From the NCBI GenBank assembly GCA_017535125.1, contig JAFXUS010000087.1, positions 1-64,000 on the forward strand: 64,000 nt of DNA. Direction: 5' to 3'. Shown in pieces: positions 25,931 to 36,877 of this stretch. A program made the translations under genes and the position numbers. The notes beneath the pieces were generated by a model. It had not been told where the DNA came from. It was given only the letters and a program-made list of their open reading frames with translations, and did no database searches. Source of the DNA: Bacteroidales bacterium (GTDB lineage Bacteria; Bacteroidota; Bacteroidia; Bacteroidales; UBA932). Each line of letters opens with the position of its first letter. The first letter of the stretch is position 1.

Positions 25931-28433
25931 ACTTCGTGACGATGTTGGTTTTGACGGTAGCGTAGGAAGAACTTACCGTCAGGGTGGCGGTACCCGGCTG
26001 GCCGCGCAGGGAGCGGACGACCGCCAGCGCCTTGCCGCTGAAGAGCGCCTTGGCGCTGCCCTTGAGGCAGAGCGTGTCGGCGGCGTTGCCGTTGTCCACA
26101 CCGAACAGCTCGCCGTCGCCCTCGACGCTGAAGGACAGCATGTCGGTGGCGTTCGGCACCACGCGCCCGTCGGCGTCCAGCGCCTCCACGGTCACGTACG
26201 ACAGGTCATAGCCGTCGGCGGCGATGACCGTCCGGTCGGGCGTCAGGCGCAGCGTGACGGGCGCGCCGGCCGTGTAGCGCGCCTCGCGCGCCACTTCCTT
26301 GCCGTTCCGGTAGGAAACCACTTCGATGCGGCCGGGCTCGAAGGGCACGCCCAGCCACTGGACGTGGAGCTGGTTGTGCGTCTTAGCCTGGCGGCCGAGG
26401 GACTCGCCGTTCACGAAGAGTTCCGCCTCGTCGGCGTTGCTGTAGTAGGCCCAGACGTCAATCGGCTCGCCGGGCGTCCAGTTCCAGTGCGGGAAGAGGT
26501 GCAGGACGGTCTTGTCGGTCCATTCCGACATGTACATCCAGTAGGCGTCCTTCGGGAAGCCGGCCAGGTCCACCACGCCGAAGTAGGAGCTGCGGGACGG
26601 CCAGCTGTAGGGGATGGGTTCGCCGAGGTAGTCGAAGCCCGTCCAGATGAAGGTGCCGGCGATGAAGTCGCGGTCGCGCACGGCGATCCACGCTTCCTCG
26701 TGGAAATCCGCCCACGGGGCGCAGCAGGCGTCGTAGGCGTTGGTCTGGTGGTTCCAGTCCACCTCGTCGTCGGCCGTGTACTGCCAGCCGCGGCTGGGGA
26801 TCTTGACCTTCTCGGTGGACGGCTGGAAATACATGCCGCGGCTGTTCAGCGAGGAGACGGTCTCCGAGCCGATGAGCGGCTTGTCCGGGAACCACACGCG
26901 GCAGGAATCGTAGAGCTGCGGGTGGTAGTTGAAGCCATAGACGTCGAGCGCGCCGGCGCGCAGCAGGTTGTTGCCGGGCCAGACGCCGTTGCAGCCGGCC
27001 GTGATGGCGCGGGTGGTGTCCAGGTCGCGGATGAGCTGCGCCATGTGGCGCGTCAGCAGGACGTTGGGATTGCTTTCGCCGTCATCCGTGCCGCCGATGG
27101 ATTCGATGAAGTTGAGCAGCATGTTGGCCTGCTCCGGCGGCAGGTCCGCCAGATTGTCGCCGTGCGAGTCGCTCTGCTCGATGATTTCGTTGCCGATGCT
27201 CCACATGACCACGGAAGGGTGGTTGCGGTCGCGGCGGACGAAGTCCTGCACGTCGCGCACGTGCCACTCGTCGAAGAAGCGGGCGTAGTCATAGACGGTC
27301 TTGGGCTTGCGCCACATGTCCATGGCCTCGTCCATGACGAGGAATCCCATCTCGTCGCAGAGCTCGAGCAGGGTCGGTGCCGGCGGGTTGTGCGAGGTGC
27401 GGATGGCGTTCACGCCCATGTCCTTGAGGATCTGCAGCTCGCGCTCCAGCGCGCGGCGGTGCACGGCGGTGCCGATGCAGCCCATGTCGTGGTGCAGGCA
27501 GACGCCCAGCATCTTGAGCGGGCGGCCGTTGAGGAAGAAGCCACGCGCGGGATCCCATTCGGTCGTGCGGATGCCGAAGCGGGTGGCGTACGTGTCTTTC
27601 TGCCCGTCGGCGGACACGGTCACGCTGGCGTAGTAGCAGTAGGTGTCATCGACGTCCCAGCGGTGGGGCGACTTGATCTCGAGACGTGTCTCGAACACGG
27701 GGGCGCCGAGCGCGGAAGTCTGCGCGACCGTCCGGCCGCGGGCATCCAGGATGCGGACGTCGTAGTTGAGGTCCTGTCCAGGCGCGCTTCCCTCGGTCTC
27801 CACGGTCACGGCCACGGTGGCCTTGTCGTCGGAAATCTTCGTCGCGCGGACGTAGAGTCCGTTGTAGGCCACGTGGACCGGGTCGGTGACGGCCAGGCGG
27901 ACGGGACGGTAGATGCCGCAGCCCGCGTACCAGCGGGAGTTGGGCTGCTCGGCGTTGTCGCAGCGGACGGCGATCAGGTTGTCGCCCGGCCGCAGGCAGC
28001 CGGTGATGTCGTAGGAGAAGGAGCTATAGCCGTACGGGCGTGTGCCGAGGGCCTGCCCGTTCACATAGACGGTGCTGTTCATGAAGACGCCGTCGAACTC
28101 CACGCGTACGCTTTTGACGGCTTTGCCGTCGGGTCCGAACACGCCTTCCGGCGCATCGAAATGCTTGCGGTACCAGCCGATGCCGCCGGGCAGCGCGCCG
28201 CCGCCGGGGGTGGAAGGGTTGTCGGCGGCGAACTCACCCTCGATGCTCCAGTCGTGGGGCAGGTGCAGCTCGCGCCAGGTGCCGTCATCGAAGGCGTTCT
28301 CCGCGAAAGCGGGGTCGTCGCCGAGCGTGAATCTCCAGTCAAAGTTGAAATCGGTGCCGTGCTGCGTGGTGGGAATGCTCTGGCATGCGCCCAGCACGAT
28401 CAGGGTCAGAAGGGTTATCAGCAAGTGTCTCAT
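25929..28433 (-). CDS. Glycoside hydrolase family 2 lipoprotein (beta-galactosidase-like)
   Basis: This 834-residue protein has a lipobox (LGAC, Cys 17), a sugar-binding N-terminal domain with the LPHDWSIEGEF motif, an Ig-like domain, and the TIM barrel. The acid/base Glu lies in SIGNEII (about 415) and the nucleophile in IGSETV (about 522). GH2 members of Bacteroidales cleave beta-galactosides, beta-glucuronides or beta-mannosides; the exact sugar is not clear. Its stop codon lies at the edge of a composite repeat. The -7 box ends only five bases before the ATG, and the gene is divergent from secA. Confidence 0.92.
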   Translation of the reverse strand: MRHLLITLLTLIVLGACQSIPTTQHGTDFNFDWRFTLGDDPAFAENAFDDGTWRELHLPHDWSIEGEFAADNPSTPGGGALPGGIGWYRKHFDAPEGVFGPDGKAVKSVRVEFDGVFMNSTVYVNGQALGTRPYGYSSFSYDITGCLRPGDNLIAVRCDNAEQPNSRWYAGCGIYRPVRLAVTDPVHVAYNGLYVRATKISDDKATVAVTVETEGSAPGQDLNYDVRILDARGRTVAQTSALGAPVFETRLEIKSPHRWDVDDTYCYYASVTVSADGQKDTYATRFGIRTTEWDPARGFFLNGRPLKMLGVCLHHDMGCIGTAVHRRALERELQILKDMGVNAIRTSHNPPAPTLLELCDEMGFLVMDEAMDMWRKPKTVYDYARFFDEWHVRDVQDFVRRDRNHPSVVMWSIGNEIIEQSDSHGDNLADLPPEQANMLLNFIESIGGTDDGESNPNVLLTRHMAQLIRDLDTTRAITAGCNGVWPGNNLLRAGALDVYGFNYHPQLYDSCRVWFPDKPLIGSETVSSLNSRGMYFQPSTEKVKIPSRGWQYTADDEVDWNHQTNAYDACCAPWADFHEEAWIAVRDRDFIAGTFIWTGFDYLGEPIPYSWPSRSSYFGVVDLAGFPKDAYWMYMSEWTDKTVLHLFPHWNWTPGEPIDVWAYYSNADEAELFVNGESLGRQAKTHNQLHVQWLGVPFEPGRIEVVSYRNGKEVAREARYTAGAPVTLRLTPDRTVIAADGYDLSYVTVEALDADGRVVPNATDMLSFSVEGDGELFGVDNGNAADTLCLKGSAKALFSGKALAVVRSLRGQPGTATLTVSSSYATVKTNIVTK

Positions 28434-28438
28434 GCTTG

Positions 28439-28446
28439 CAAAGATA
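28439..28446 (-). promoter_or_regulatory. -7 promoter box for the GH2 gene
   Basis: TATCTTTG on the minus strand, five bases before the ATG at 28433. It makes a 10-bp perfect inverted repeat (TGCAAAGATA/TATCTTTGCA) with the secA box. Confidence 0.55.
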
Positions 28447-28458
28447 GTAAAATTGCTT

Positions 28459-28466
28459 TATCTTTG
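28459..28466 (+). promoter_or_regulatory. -7 promoter box for secA
   Basis: TATCTTTG with TTG at 28436-28438, twenty bases upstream, as -33 element. The leader to the secA ATG is about 55 nt, the longest in the window. Confidence 0.65.
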
Positions 28467-28524
28467 CACAATTGTGCGCTCGTGCGCGCATGTTTTGATT
28501 ATAAAAAATAGAAACAACGATAAA

Positions 28525-31500
28525 ATGTCATTAGCATCTGTCATCGGCAAGATCTTCGGCTCCAAGTCCGAACGCGACTACAAGGCCGTCAAGCCCACCC
28601 TGGACAAGATCCTTGCCGTCTATCCGGAAATCGACGCGCTTTCCGACGACGACATCCGCGCCCGCTCGGCGGCGCTGCGGGAGCGTCTGAAGGAAGTGGA
28701 GAAACCGTTCGAGGACCGTATCGCCGAAATCAAGCTGGAACTCGACAAAGATATTCCCGTCGCGGAGAAGGAACGGCTCGCGAGCGAGTCGGACAAGCTC
28801 GTCAAGGATGAGGACGAGGCCATCGAGAAGGCCCTCGACGAGATCCTCCCGGAGGCGTTCGCCATCGTGAAGAGTACGGCGCGCCGCTTCAAGGAGCATG
28901 AGACCATCACCGTCACGGCGACGCAGTTCGACCGCGACCTGTCGGTGAACCACGACTTCGTGGACATCGAGGGCGACAAGGCCGTGTACCGCAACCGCTG
29001 GGTGGCGGGCGGCAACGAGATCACCTGGGACATGGTCCACTACGATGTCCAGCTGATCGGCGGCATCGCCCTGCACCAGGGCAAGATCGCGGAGATGGCG
29101 ACGGGCGAGGGCAAGACCCTCGTGGCGACCCTCCCGGTGTTCCTGAACGCCCTCGCGGGCAAAGGCGTGCACATGGTGACCGTCAACGACTACCTGTCCA
29201 AGCGTGACTCCGAGTGGATGGGGCCGCTGTACATGTTCCACGGCCTGTCCGTGGACTGCATCGACAAGCATCAGCCGAACTCGGATCCCCGCCGCAAGGC
29301 TTACGAGTGCGACATCACCTTCGGTACGAACAACGAGTTCGGTTTCGACTACCTCCGCGACAACATGGCCATCAGCCAGGAGGACCTGGTGCAGCGCAAG
29401 CACCACTTCGCCATCGTGGACGAGGTGGACTCCGTGCTCATCGACGATGCGCGTACCCCGCTCATCATCTCCGGTCCGATCACGCACAACGACGCCGACG
29501 AGGCGCAGTTCATGGAGTTCCGCCCCTATGTGGAGCGGCTCTACCAGACGCAGCGCACGCTCGTGAACCAGGTGCTCAACGAGGCCAAGAAGAAGATTGC
29601 CGAAGGCGACGAGGCCGAAGGCGGAAAGCTGCTCCTGCGGGCCCACAAGGGCCTTCCGAAATACCAGCCGCTCATCAAGTTCCTCTCCGAGCCGGGCATG
29701 AAGGTGCTCCTCCAGAAGGCGGAGAACTACTACATGCAGGACAATGAGAAGGAGATGCCGGTGGTCACGGATCCGCTGTATTTCGTGATCAACGAGCAGC
29801 TGCACTCCGTGGACATGACCGACAAGGGTCACGAGGTGCTCGCGGGCGGTGTGGGCGACGAGAACTTCTTCGTCCTGCCGGACGTCGGTTCCCGCATGGC
29901 GGAAATCGAGCACACTGACCTGCCGCTGATGGAGAAGCAGCAGAAGAAGGACGAACTCATGGCGGAGTTCTCCACCAAGAGCGAGCGCGTACACACGGTC
30001 ATCCAGCTCCTGAAGGCCTACACCATGTTCGAGAAGGACGTGGACTACGTGATCATGGACGGCAAGATCAAGATCGTGGACGAATCCACGGGCCGTATCA
30101 TGGAGGGCCGCCGCTGGAGCGACGGTCTGCACCAGGCCGTCGAGGCCAAGGAGAACGTCAAGGTCGAGGGCGCTACGCAGACCTTCGCGACCATCACCCT
30201 GCAGAACTACTTCCGCATGTACCACAAGCTGGCCGGCATGACCGGTACGGCCGAGACGGAAGCGGGTGAGTTCTGGAGCATCTACAAGCTGGACGTGATG
30301 GTCATCCCGACCAACCGCCCGGTGATCCGCGACGACCAGAACGACCTGATCTACAAGACCAAGAAGGCGAAATACGCGGCCGTCATCGACCGCATCGTGG
30401 AGTTGTCGAACGCCGGCCGCCCGGTGCTCGTCGGTACGACGGACGTCGAGACTTCCGAGCTCCTCAGCCGCATGCTCCGGATGCGCGGCATCCGTCACAA
30501 CGTGCTGAACGCCAAGGAGCACGCCCGCGAGGCCGAGATCGTGGCCCAGGCGGGCCAGACGTCGGCCGTGACCATCGCCACCAACATGGCGGGCCGCGGT
30601 ACGGACATCAAGCTTTCCGATGACGTGAAGGCCGCGGGCGGTCTCGCCATCATCGGCACCGAGCGCCACGACTCCCGCCGCGTCGACCGCCAGCTGCGCG
30701 GCCGTGCCGGCCGTCAGGGCGACCCGGGTTCTTCGACTTTCTACATTTCCCTGGAGGATAAGCTGATGCGCCTCTTCGGCTCCGAGCGTATCGCCGGCAT
30801 GGTGGACCGCCTCGGCATGGCCGAGAACGAGGCCCTCGAGAGCAAGATGCTCTCCGGCGCCATCGAGAACGCGCAGAAGAAAGTCGAGGAGAACAACTTC
30901 GGCATCCGCAAGCGCCTGCTCGAATACGACGACGTGATGAACTATCAGCGCGAGGCCATTTACTCCCGCCGGCGCAACGCCATCAGCGGCGAGAAGGTGG
31001 AGATCGACCTCCAAAACATGATGAAGGACACCGCCGCGCTGTTCGTGGACCGCAGCAAGGGCCTTCCTTTCGAGGAGTTCGAGGTCTCGCTGATGGCCCA
31101 GCTGTCGATCGATTCCGGCCTGGACGAGCAGACCTACGAGAAGGCGAAGCCCGCCGAGATCGAGGACCGCATCGTGGAGCACATGCAGGAGGTGTACCGC
31201 CGCAGGATGGACACGCTCGTGGAGCGCCTCTATCCCATCATCAAGGACGTCTATGAGAAGCAGGGCTCGATGTACCAGAACATCGCCATCCCCATCTCCG
31301 ACGGCCGCAAACAGATGACCCTCTCGGTCAACCTCGAGCGCGCCTACAATTCCGAAGGCCGCGAGATCGCCAAGACCCTGAGCAAGAACATCATCCTCTA
31401 CCAGATCGACGAGCATTGGAAGGAGCATCTCCGCGAGATGGACGACCTCAAGCAGAGCGTCCAGAACGCTTCCTACGAGCAGAAGGATCCGGTGGTGGTC

Positions 31501-31800
31501 TATAAGCTGGAGAGCTACAACCTCTTCGCCTCCATGCTCGAGACGCTCAACCAGGACGTCCTGTCCTTCCTCTTCAAGGCCTTCGTCCCGCTCCAGGACC
31601 GCCCGCAGCAGCCGCAGCGCGCCGTCCGTCCGCAGACCGACATGTCCCGCTACCAGGCCCGCCACAGCGACCTGAGCACCAACGGGGAGCAGAAATCCAA
31701 CACGCCGGTCAAGGTGGACAAGCAGGTGGGCCGCAACGATCCCTGCCCGTGCGGCAGCGGCAAGAAGTATAAACAATGCCACGGCAAAGGCCTGGTCTAA
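28525..31800 (+). CDS. secA: Preprotein translocase ATPase SecA
   Basis: The 1091-residue motor of the Sec system drives proteins through SecYEG. Walker A is EMATGEGKT (about 190), DEVDSVLIDDART is the DEAD-type box (about 298), FATITLQNYFRMYHKLAGMTGTA and IATNMAGRGTDI are hallmark motifs. It is longer than E. coli SecA, as usual in Bacteroidetes, with an N-terminal charged insertion (about 50-110). The C-terminus has the zinc-binding SEC-C motif CPCGSGKKYKQCH. Start chosen at 28525 since it gives the standard beginning (MSLASVIGKIFGSKSERD). Confidence 0.98.
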   Translation: MSLASVIGKIFGSKSERDYKAVKPTLDKILAVYPEIDALSDDDIRARSAALRERLKEVEKPFEDRIAEIKLELDKDIPVAEKERLASESDKLVKDEDEAIEKALDEILPEAFAIVKSTARRFKEHETITVTATQFDRDLSVNHDFVDIEGDKAVYRNRWVAGGNEITWDMVHYDVQLIGGIALHQGKIAEMATGEGKTLVATLPVFLNALAGKGVHMVTVNDYLSKRDSEWMGPLYMFHGLSVDCIDKHQPNSDPRRKAYECDITFGTNNEFGFDYLRDNMAISQEDLVQRKHHFAIVDEVDSVLIDDARTPLIISGPITHNDADEAQFMEFRPYVERLYQTQRTLVNQVLNEAKKKIAEGDEAEGGKLLLRAHKGLPKYQPLIKFLSEPGMKVLLQKAENYYMQDNEKEMPVVTDPLYFVINEQLHSVDMTDKGHEVLAGGVGDENFFVLPDVGSRMAEIEHTDLPLMEKQQKKDELMAEFSTKSERVHTVIQLLKAYTMFEKDVDYVIMDGKIKIVDESTGRIMEGRRWSDGLHQAVEAKENVKVEGATQTFATITLQNYFRMYHKLAGMTGTAETEAGEFWSIYKLDVMVIPTNRPVIRDDQNDLIYKTKKAKYAAVIDRIVELSNAGRPVLVGTTDVETSELLSRMLRMRGIRHNVLNAKEHAREAEIVAQAGQTSAVTIATNMAGRGTDIKLSDDVKAAGGLAIIGTERHDSRRVDRQLRGRAGRQGDPGSSTFYISLEDKLMRLFGSERIAGMVDRLGMAENEALESKMLSGAIENAQKKVEENNFGIRKRLLEYDDVMNYQREAIYSRRRNAISGEKVEIDLQNMMKDTAALFVDRSKGLPFEEFEVSLMAQLSIDSGLDEQTYEKAKPAEIEDRIVEHMQEVYRRRMDTLVERLYPIIKDVYEKQGSMYQNIAIPISDGRKQMTLSVNLERAYNSEGREIAKTLSKNIILYQIDEHWKEHLREMDDLKQSVQNASYEQKDPVVVYKLESYNLFASMLETLNQDVLSFLFKAFVPLQDRPQQPQRAVRPQTDMSRYQARHSDLSTNGEQKSNTPVKVDKQVGRNDPCPCGSGKKYKQCHGKGLV

Positions 31801-31811
31801 ACTGTACAGCC

Positions 31812-32297
31812 ATGAATTTCAACGCAAACAATAAACCAGTCAAGACAGTGGAACAGAATGTGAACGACGTCAGCCGGATCTCCCAAGGGGCTGCCATCCG
31901 GGGCGATATGACCTCCTCGACCGACATCCGCGTGGATGGCCAGGTGGACGGAACGCTTTATTCCGACGGCAAGGTGGTGGTGGGCGAGTGCGCCCGCCTG
32001 TCCGGCAAGCTTTTCGGTACGACGATTGATTTCTGGGGCAAGATGGACGGCGACATTTTCGTCAAGGACACGCTTTCCCTCAAGAGCTCGTCCATCGTCA
32101 ACGGGAATATCCATGTCCGCCGCATCCAGGTGGAGATGGGCGCCCAGATCAACGGCTCCTTCAAGATGATTTCCGAGCAGGAGTACGACCAGCTGGTCGC
32201 CACGATGGTAAAGAAGCCGGCCGCCCCGAAGGCCGCTGCGCCGAAGGTCGCCGTCAAGGCCGCCGAAGCGGCGAAGCCCGCCCAGCCCGCTTCGTAG
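31812..32297 (+). CDS. Bactofilin (polymer-forming cytoskeletal protein)
   Basis: This 161-residue protein has a central bactofilin beta-helix domain (about residues 25-125) with repeats such as DIRVDGQVDGTLYSDGKVVVGECARLSG. The ends are flexible, the C-terminus rich in Ala, Lys and Pro (KKPAAPKAAAPK). Bactofilins polymerise without nucleotide and scaffold envelope enzymes. The gene lies 11 bases after secA and probably shares its transcript. It is followed by a long hairpin. Confidence 0.9.
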   Translation: MNFNANNKPVKTVEQNVNDVSRISQGAAIRGDMTSSTDIRVDGQVDGTLYSDGKVVVGECARLSGKLFGTTIDFWGKMDGDIFVKDTLSLKSSSIVNGNIHVRRIQVEMGAQINGSFKMISEQEYDQLVATMVKKPAAPKAAAPKVAVKAAEAAKPAQPAS

Positions 32298-32312
32298 GCT
32301 GTCGGTCCGAAA

Positions 32313-32376
32313 CGGAAACTGTCCCCCGAAAGCAGAAAAATCTCCTTGCGGAAAATGCTTTCGGGGGACAGTTCCG
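32313..32376. terminator. Long inverted repeat, probable bidirectional terminator
   Basis: Arms of 21-22 bases (ACTGTCCCCCGAAAGCA and its complement, with one bulged A) surround a 21-base loop. It lies between the convergent bactofilin and glnS genes. The arms are longer than in other terminators here. Confidence 0.65.
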
Positions 32377-32391
32377 TGTCCGGAAGTTCAA

Positions 32392-32420
32392 CGTCATGCC
32401 CGACCTGATCGGGCATCTCT
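32392..32420. repeat. Palindromic repeat, CGTCAT-stem-ATCTC type (stem variant)
   Basis: CGTCAT-GCCCGA-CCTGA-TCGGGC-ATCTC has the same ends as the other copies but a fully different, still self-complementary, stem. It ends one base from the glnS stop codon. Confidence 0.75.
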
Positions 32421-32421
32421 C

Positions 32422-34077
<1,656 letters not shown>

Positions 34078-34100
34078 AAGTCACAGTTCGCTAAATCGCG

Positions 34101-34108
34101 CAAAATTA
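34101..34108 (-). promoter_or_regulatory. -7 promoter box for glnS
   Basis: TAATTTTG on the minus strand, 23 bases before the glnS ATG. Confidence 0.55.
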
Positions 34109-34120
34109 CGAATAAATCCG

Positions 34121-34128
34121 TAAATTTG
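34121..34128 (+). promoter_or_regulatory. -7 promoter box for yicC
   Basis: TAAATTTG, 22 bases before the chosen ATG at 34151. Confidence 0.55.
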
Positions 34129-34150
34129 CGAGTCAAAACAGACTGTGAAG

Positions 34151-35026
34151 ATGATAAAATCCATGACCGGCTACGGCAAAGGCATTGCCGAACTCTCTAC
34201 GGGGCGCCTCACGCTCGAAATCCGCACCCTCAACGGAAAAAGCTGCGACATCAATATCAAGTCCTCTCTCCTGCCGAAAGACCGGGAGCTGGAGGTCCGC
34301 AAGACGCTCTCCGATACGCTCCAGCGCGGCACGGTGGACCTGCTGCTGAGCTTCGAGCCGAAGGCGGGCGCGACGGCGCGCCAGATCGACGCGGCGCTGG
34401 TGGAGAACTATTTCCGCCAGGTCCACGCAATCGGCTGCAAGGTCGGCATCGCGATGCCCAAGGAGGAGTACCTCGAGGCAATCCTCCGTTTCCCCGACAT
34501 CTTCGAGGGCGGGAAGCAGGAGACGATTCCCGAAGGGGAATGGCCGATGGTGGAAGCTGCGCTGAACGAGGCCCTGGCGGCCCTGGACGCCTTCCGCAGC
34601 CGCGAGGGTGCCGCGCTCTATGCGGACGTGACCGGCCGCGTGAAGACCATCCTCGCCCTTTACGACGAGGTCGAATCGCACGAAAAGGAACGCCTGGACG
34701 CCGTGCGCGAGCGCATCCTGAAGGCGGCAGAGGAGTTGCAGGTCAAGCTGGACAAGGAGCGCTTCGAGCAGGAGATGATCTTCTACCTCGAGAAGCTGGA
34801 CATCAACGAGGAGAAAGTCCGCCTGCGCCAGCACTGCAAGTACTTCATGGATACCATCGACGGCGAGCCCTGCCCGGGCAAGAAGCTGGGATTCATCATC
34901 CAGGAAATGGGCCGGGAAATCAACACGACCGGCTCCAAGGCCAACCACGCGGAGATCCAAAAACTCGTCGTCAAGATGAAGGACGAGCTCGAAAAGATCC
35001 GCGAGCAGTCGATGAATATTCTCTAA
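34151..35026 (+). CDS. yicC: YicC-family endoribonuclease
   Basis: This 291-residue protein has the family start MIKSMTGYGKG (hence the ATG at 34151, not the GTG two codons upstream), the LEIRTLNGKSCDIN N-terminal block, and the DUF1732 C-terminal domain ending PGKKLGFIIQEMGREINTTGSKAN. E. coli YicC is an RNA endonuclease. In many genomes yicC precedes gmk, but here the next gene is the convergent ABC-F gene, overlapping by four bases. Confidence 0.93.
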   Translation: MIKSMTGYGKGIAELSTGRLTLEIRTLNGKSCDINIKSSLLPKDRELEVRKTLSDTLQRGTVDLLLSFEPKAGATARQIDAALVENYFRQVHAIGCKVGIAMPKEEYLEAILRFPDIFEGGKQETIPEGEWPMVEAALNEALAALDAFRSREGAALYADVTGRVKTILALYDEVESHEKERLDAVRERILKAAEELQVKLDKERFEQEMIFYLEKLDINEEKVRLRQHCKYFMDTIDGEPCPGKKLGFIIQEMGREINTTGSKANHAEIQKLVVKMKDELEKIREQSMNIL

Positions 35027-36873
35027 TCCGACAGTTCCAGCCAGCGCTCCTCGCGTTGGCTGATTTCGTTCATGAGGGCCTGGATGCGCTCGGAGGCGGC
35101 CTGGAGTTCGGCGTAGGGGAGGGTGCCGCTGCTCATCTTCGCCTCGAGTTCCGCTTTTTCGGCCTCGAGTTGCGGGAGCTCCGCTTCGATTGCCTCCAAT
35201 TCGCGCTGCTCTTTCCATGTCAGTTTCCGCGGCTTATCGGGAAGGCGGCCCGGTGTGCCTGCGTCTCGGCGTCCATCCTCGCTTTCCGCTGGCGCGGAAA
35301 CCGGATTCGGCGCCACGAATCCTGCTGCGGCTGAGCCTTCGCCGCCAGGCAGCACCGGCGCCGCTCTTTTTCCGCTTATCCGCTGATTCTTTTCAAGGTC
35401 TTTGACGTACGCGCGATATTCGGAGAAGGAGCCGACGAAGTCCTTGACGAGGCCGTCGCCGCAGAAGACCAGCAGGTGGTCCGTGACGCGGTCGAGGAAG
35501 TGGCGGTCGTGGCTGACGATGAGCAGGCTGCCCTGGAATTCCTTCAGGTATTCTTCGAGGATGTTGAGCGTGACGATGTCGAGATCGTTCGTGGGCTCGT
35601 CGAGGATGAGCAGGTTGGGCTCCTGCATCAGGATGGTGAGCAGGTAGAGCCGCCGCTTCTCGCCGCCGGACAGGCGCTCCACCCGCGTGGACAGCATGTC
35701 GTGCGGGAAAAGGAAATGCCCCAGCAGGCGAGTGTCCGGGACGATGTCGAGGACCGTGTCGCCCGGTGCGAAATCCATTCCCTGCTGGCGGTAGTAGCCG
35801 ATTTTCAGCGTCTCGCCGCGGTCGATGACGCCGCTGTCGGGCGCGACGGCGCCGGTCAGCAGGTCGAGGAAGGTGGACTTGCCGACCCCGTTGCGGCCCA
35901 CGATGCCGATGCGGTCGCAGCGCTGGAAGTTGTAGGTGAAATCCCGCAGCATCGGGATGCCTTCCCAGTCGTAGCAGACGCCCTTGCAGTTGATGATTTT
36001 CCCGCCGAGGCGGGAGGCGCCGCCCACGCCCTCGAGGGTGATCTGCCTGGTGGTGTAAACCTGCGCCGCGCGGTCCGCCAGCTCGTGGAAGGCGTTGATG
36101 CGGTACTGCGCCTTGCCGGTGCGGGCGCAGGGCGTGGCGTGGATCCATTCCAGCTCGCGGCGGAGCAGGTTGCGGACCTTGTCGGTCTCGGCGTTGTAGT
36201 GTGCGATGCGCTCGTCGCGCTTCTCCAGGTAGTTCTGGTAGTTGCCTTTGTAGATATAGACGGCGCCGTGGTCCAGCTCCATCACGGTGTTGCAGACGCG
36301 GTCGAGGAAGTAGCGGTCGTGCGTGACCATCAGCAGGGTGCAGCGGCTGCGTTTGAGGTAACCCTCGAGGAACTCGATGGCTTCGATGTCCAGGTGGTTG
36401 GTGGGCTCGTCGAGGATGAGGAAGTCGGCTTGCAGGGCAAGCAGCTCGCTGAGCGCCACGCGCTTGACCTCGCCGCCCGACAGGGAGGACATGGGCTTGG
36501 ACAGGTCCGGGAGGCGGAAGGACGTGAGCAGTTCGCGCAGGCGTTGCCAGTAGTCGCGCAGCTCCTCCTCGTGGAAAGACTCCGTCATCCGCCGGCTCGA
36601 GCGGCGGACCTGCTCCTCGATGGAGAGCGCCGGGTCGTAGTCGTATTCCTGCTTGAGGAAGGCGATGCGGATGTCCTTCAGGAAGAGGATGCGCCCGCCG
36701 GAGTCGGACTTGTCCTCGCCGGCGAGGATGCGCAGCAGCGAGGTCTTGCCCGTGCCGTTGGGCGCGATCAGGGCGATCTTGTCGCCTTCGTTGATGTTGA
36801 AGCCGATGTGTTCGAAGAGCACCTTCGGGCCGTAGGCCTTGGAGATGTTCTCGATCTGCAGATAACTAGGCAT
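35023..36873 (-). CDS. ABC-F family ATPase (Uup-like)
   Basis: The 616-residue soluble protein has two ABC ATPase domains with Walker A APNGTGKTS and GRNGVGKST, signatures LSGGEVKR and LSGGEKRR, and the linker helix region between them. The C-terminal coiled coil (EQRELEAIEAELPQLEAEKAELEAK) is as in Uup, which acts on ribosomes or DNA structures. The segment joining the second ATPase to the coiled coil (about 505-560) is rich in Gly, Ala and Pro and encoded by DNA with a TTCCGC-TGGC-GCGGAA hairpin, which might be another inserted repeat. It starts four bases after the ROK gene, probably the same transcript. Confidence 0.93.
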   Translation of the reverse strand: MPSYLQIENISKAYGPKVLFEHIGFNINEGDKIALIAPNGTGKTSLLRILAGEDKSDSGGRILFLKDIRIAFLKQEYDYDPALSIEEQVRRSSRRMTESFHEEELRDYWQRLRELLTSFRLPDLSKPMSSLSGGEVKRVALSELLALQADFLILDEPTNHLDIEAIEFLEGYLKRSRCTLLMVTHDRYFLDRVCNTVMELDHGAVYIYKGNYQNYLEKRDERIAHYNAETDKVRNLLRRELEWIHATPCARTGKAQYRINAFHELADRAAQVYTTRQITLEGVGGASRLGGKIINCKGVCYDWEGIPMLRDFTYNFQRCDRIGIVGRNGVGKSTFLDLLTGAVAPDSGVIDRGETLKIGYYRQQGMDFAPGDTVLDIVPDTRLLGHFLFPHDMLSTRVERLSGGEKRRLYLLTILMQEPNLLILDEPTNDLDIVTLNILEEYLKEFQGSLLIVSHDRHFLDRVTDHLLVFCGDGLVKDFVGSFSEYRAYVKDLEKNQRISGKRAAPVLPGGEGSAAAGFVAPNPVSAPAESEDGRRDAGTPGRLPDKPRKLTWKEQRELEAIEAELPQLEAEKAELEAKMSSGTLPYAELQAASERIQALMNEISQREERWLELSD

Positions 36874-36877
36874 GGAA

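Noticed and set aside
28531..31782. A frame of over 1000 codons antisense to secA.
   Set aside because: Same cause: the SecA reading is unambiguous and the antisense product is a His/Val/Leu-rich shadow.
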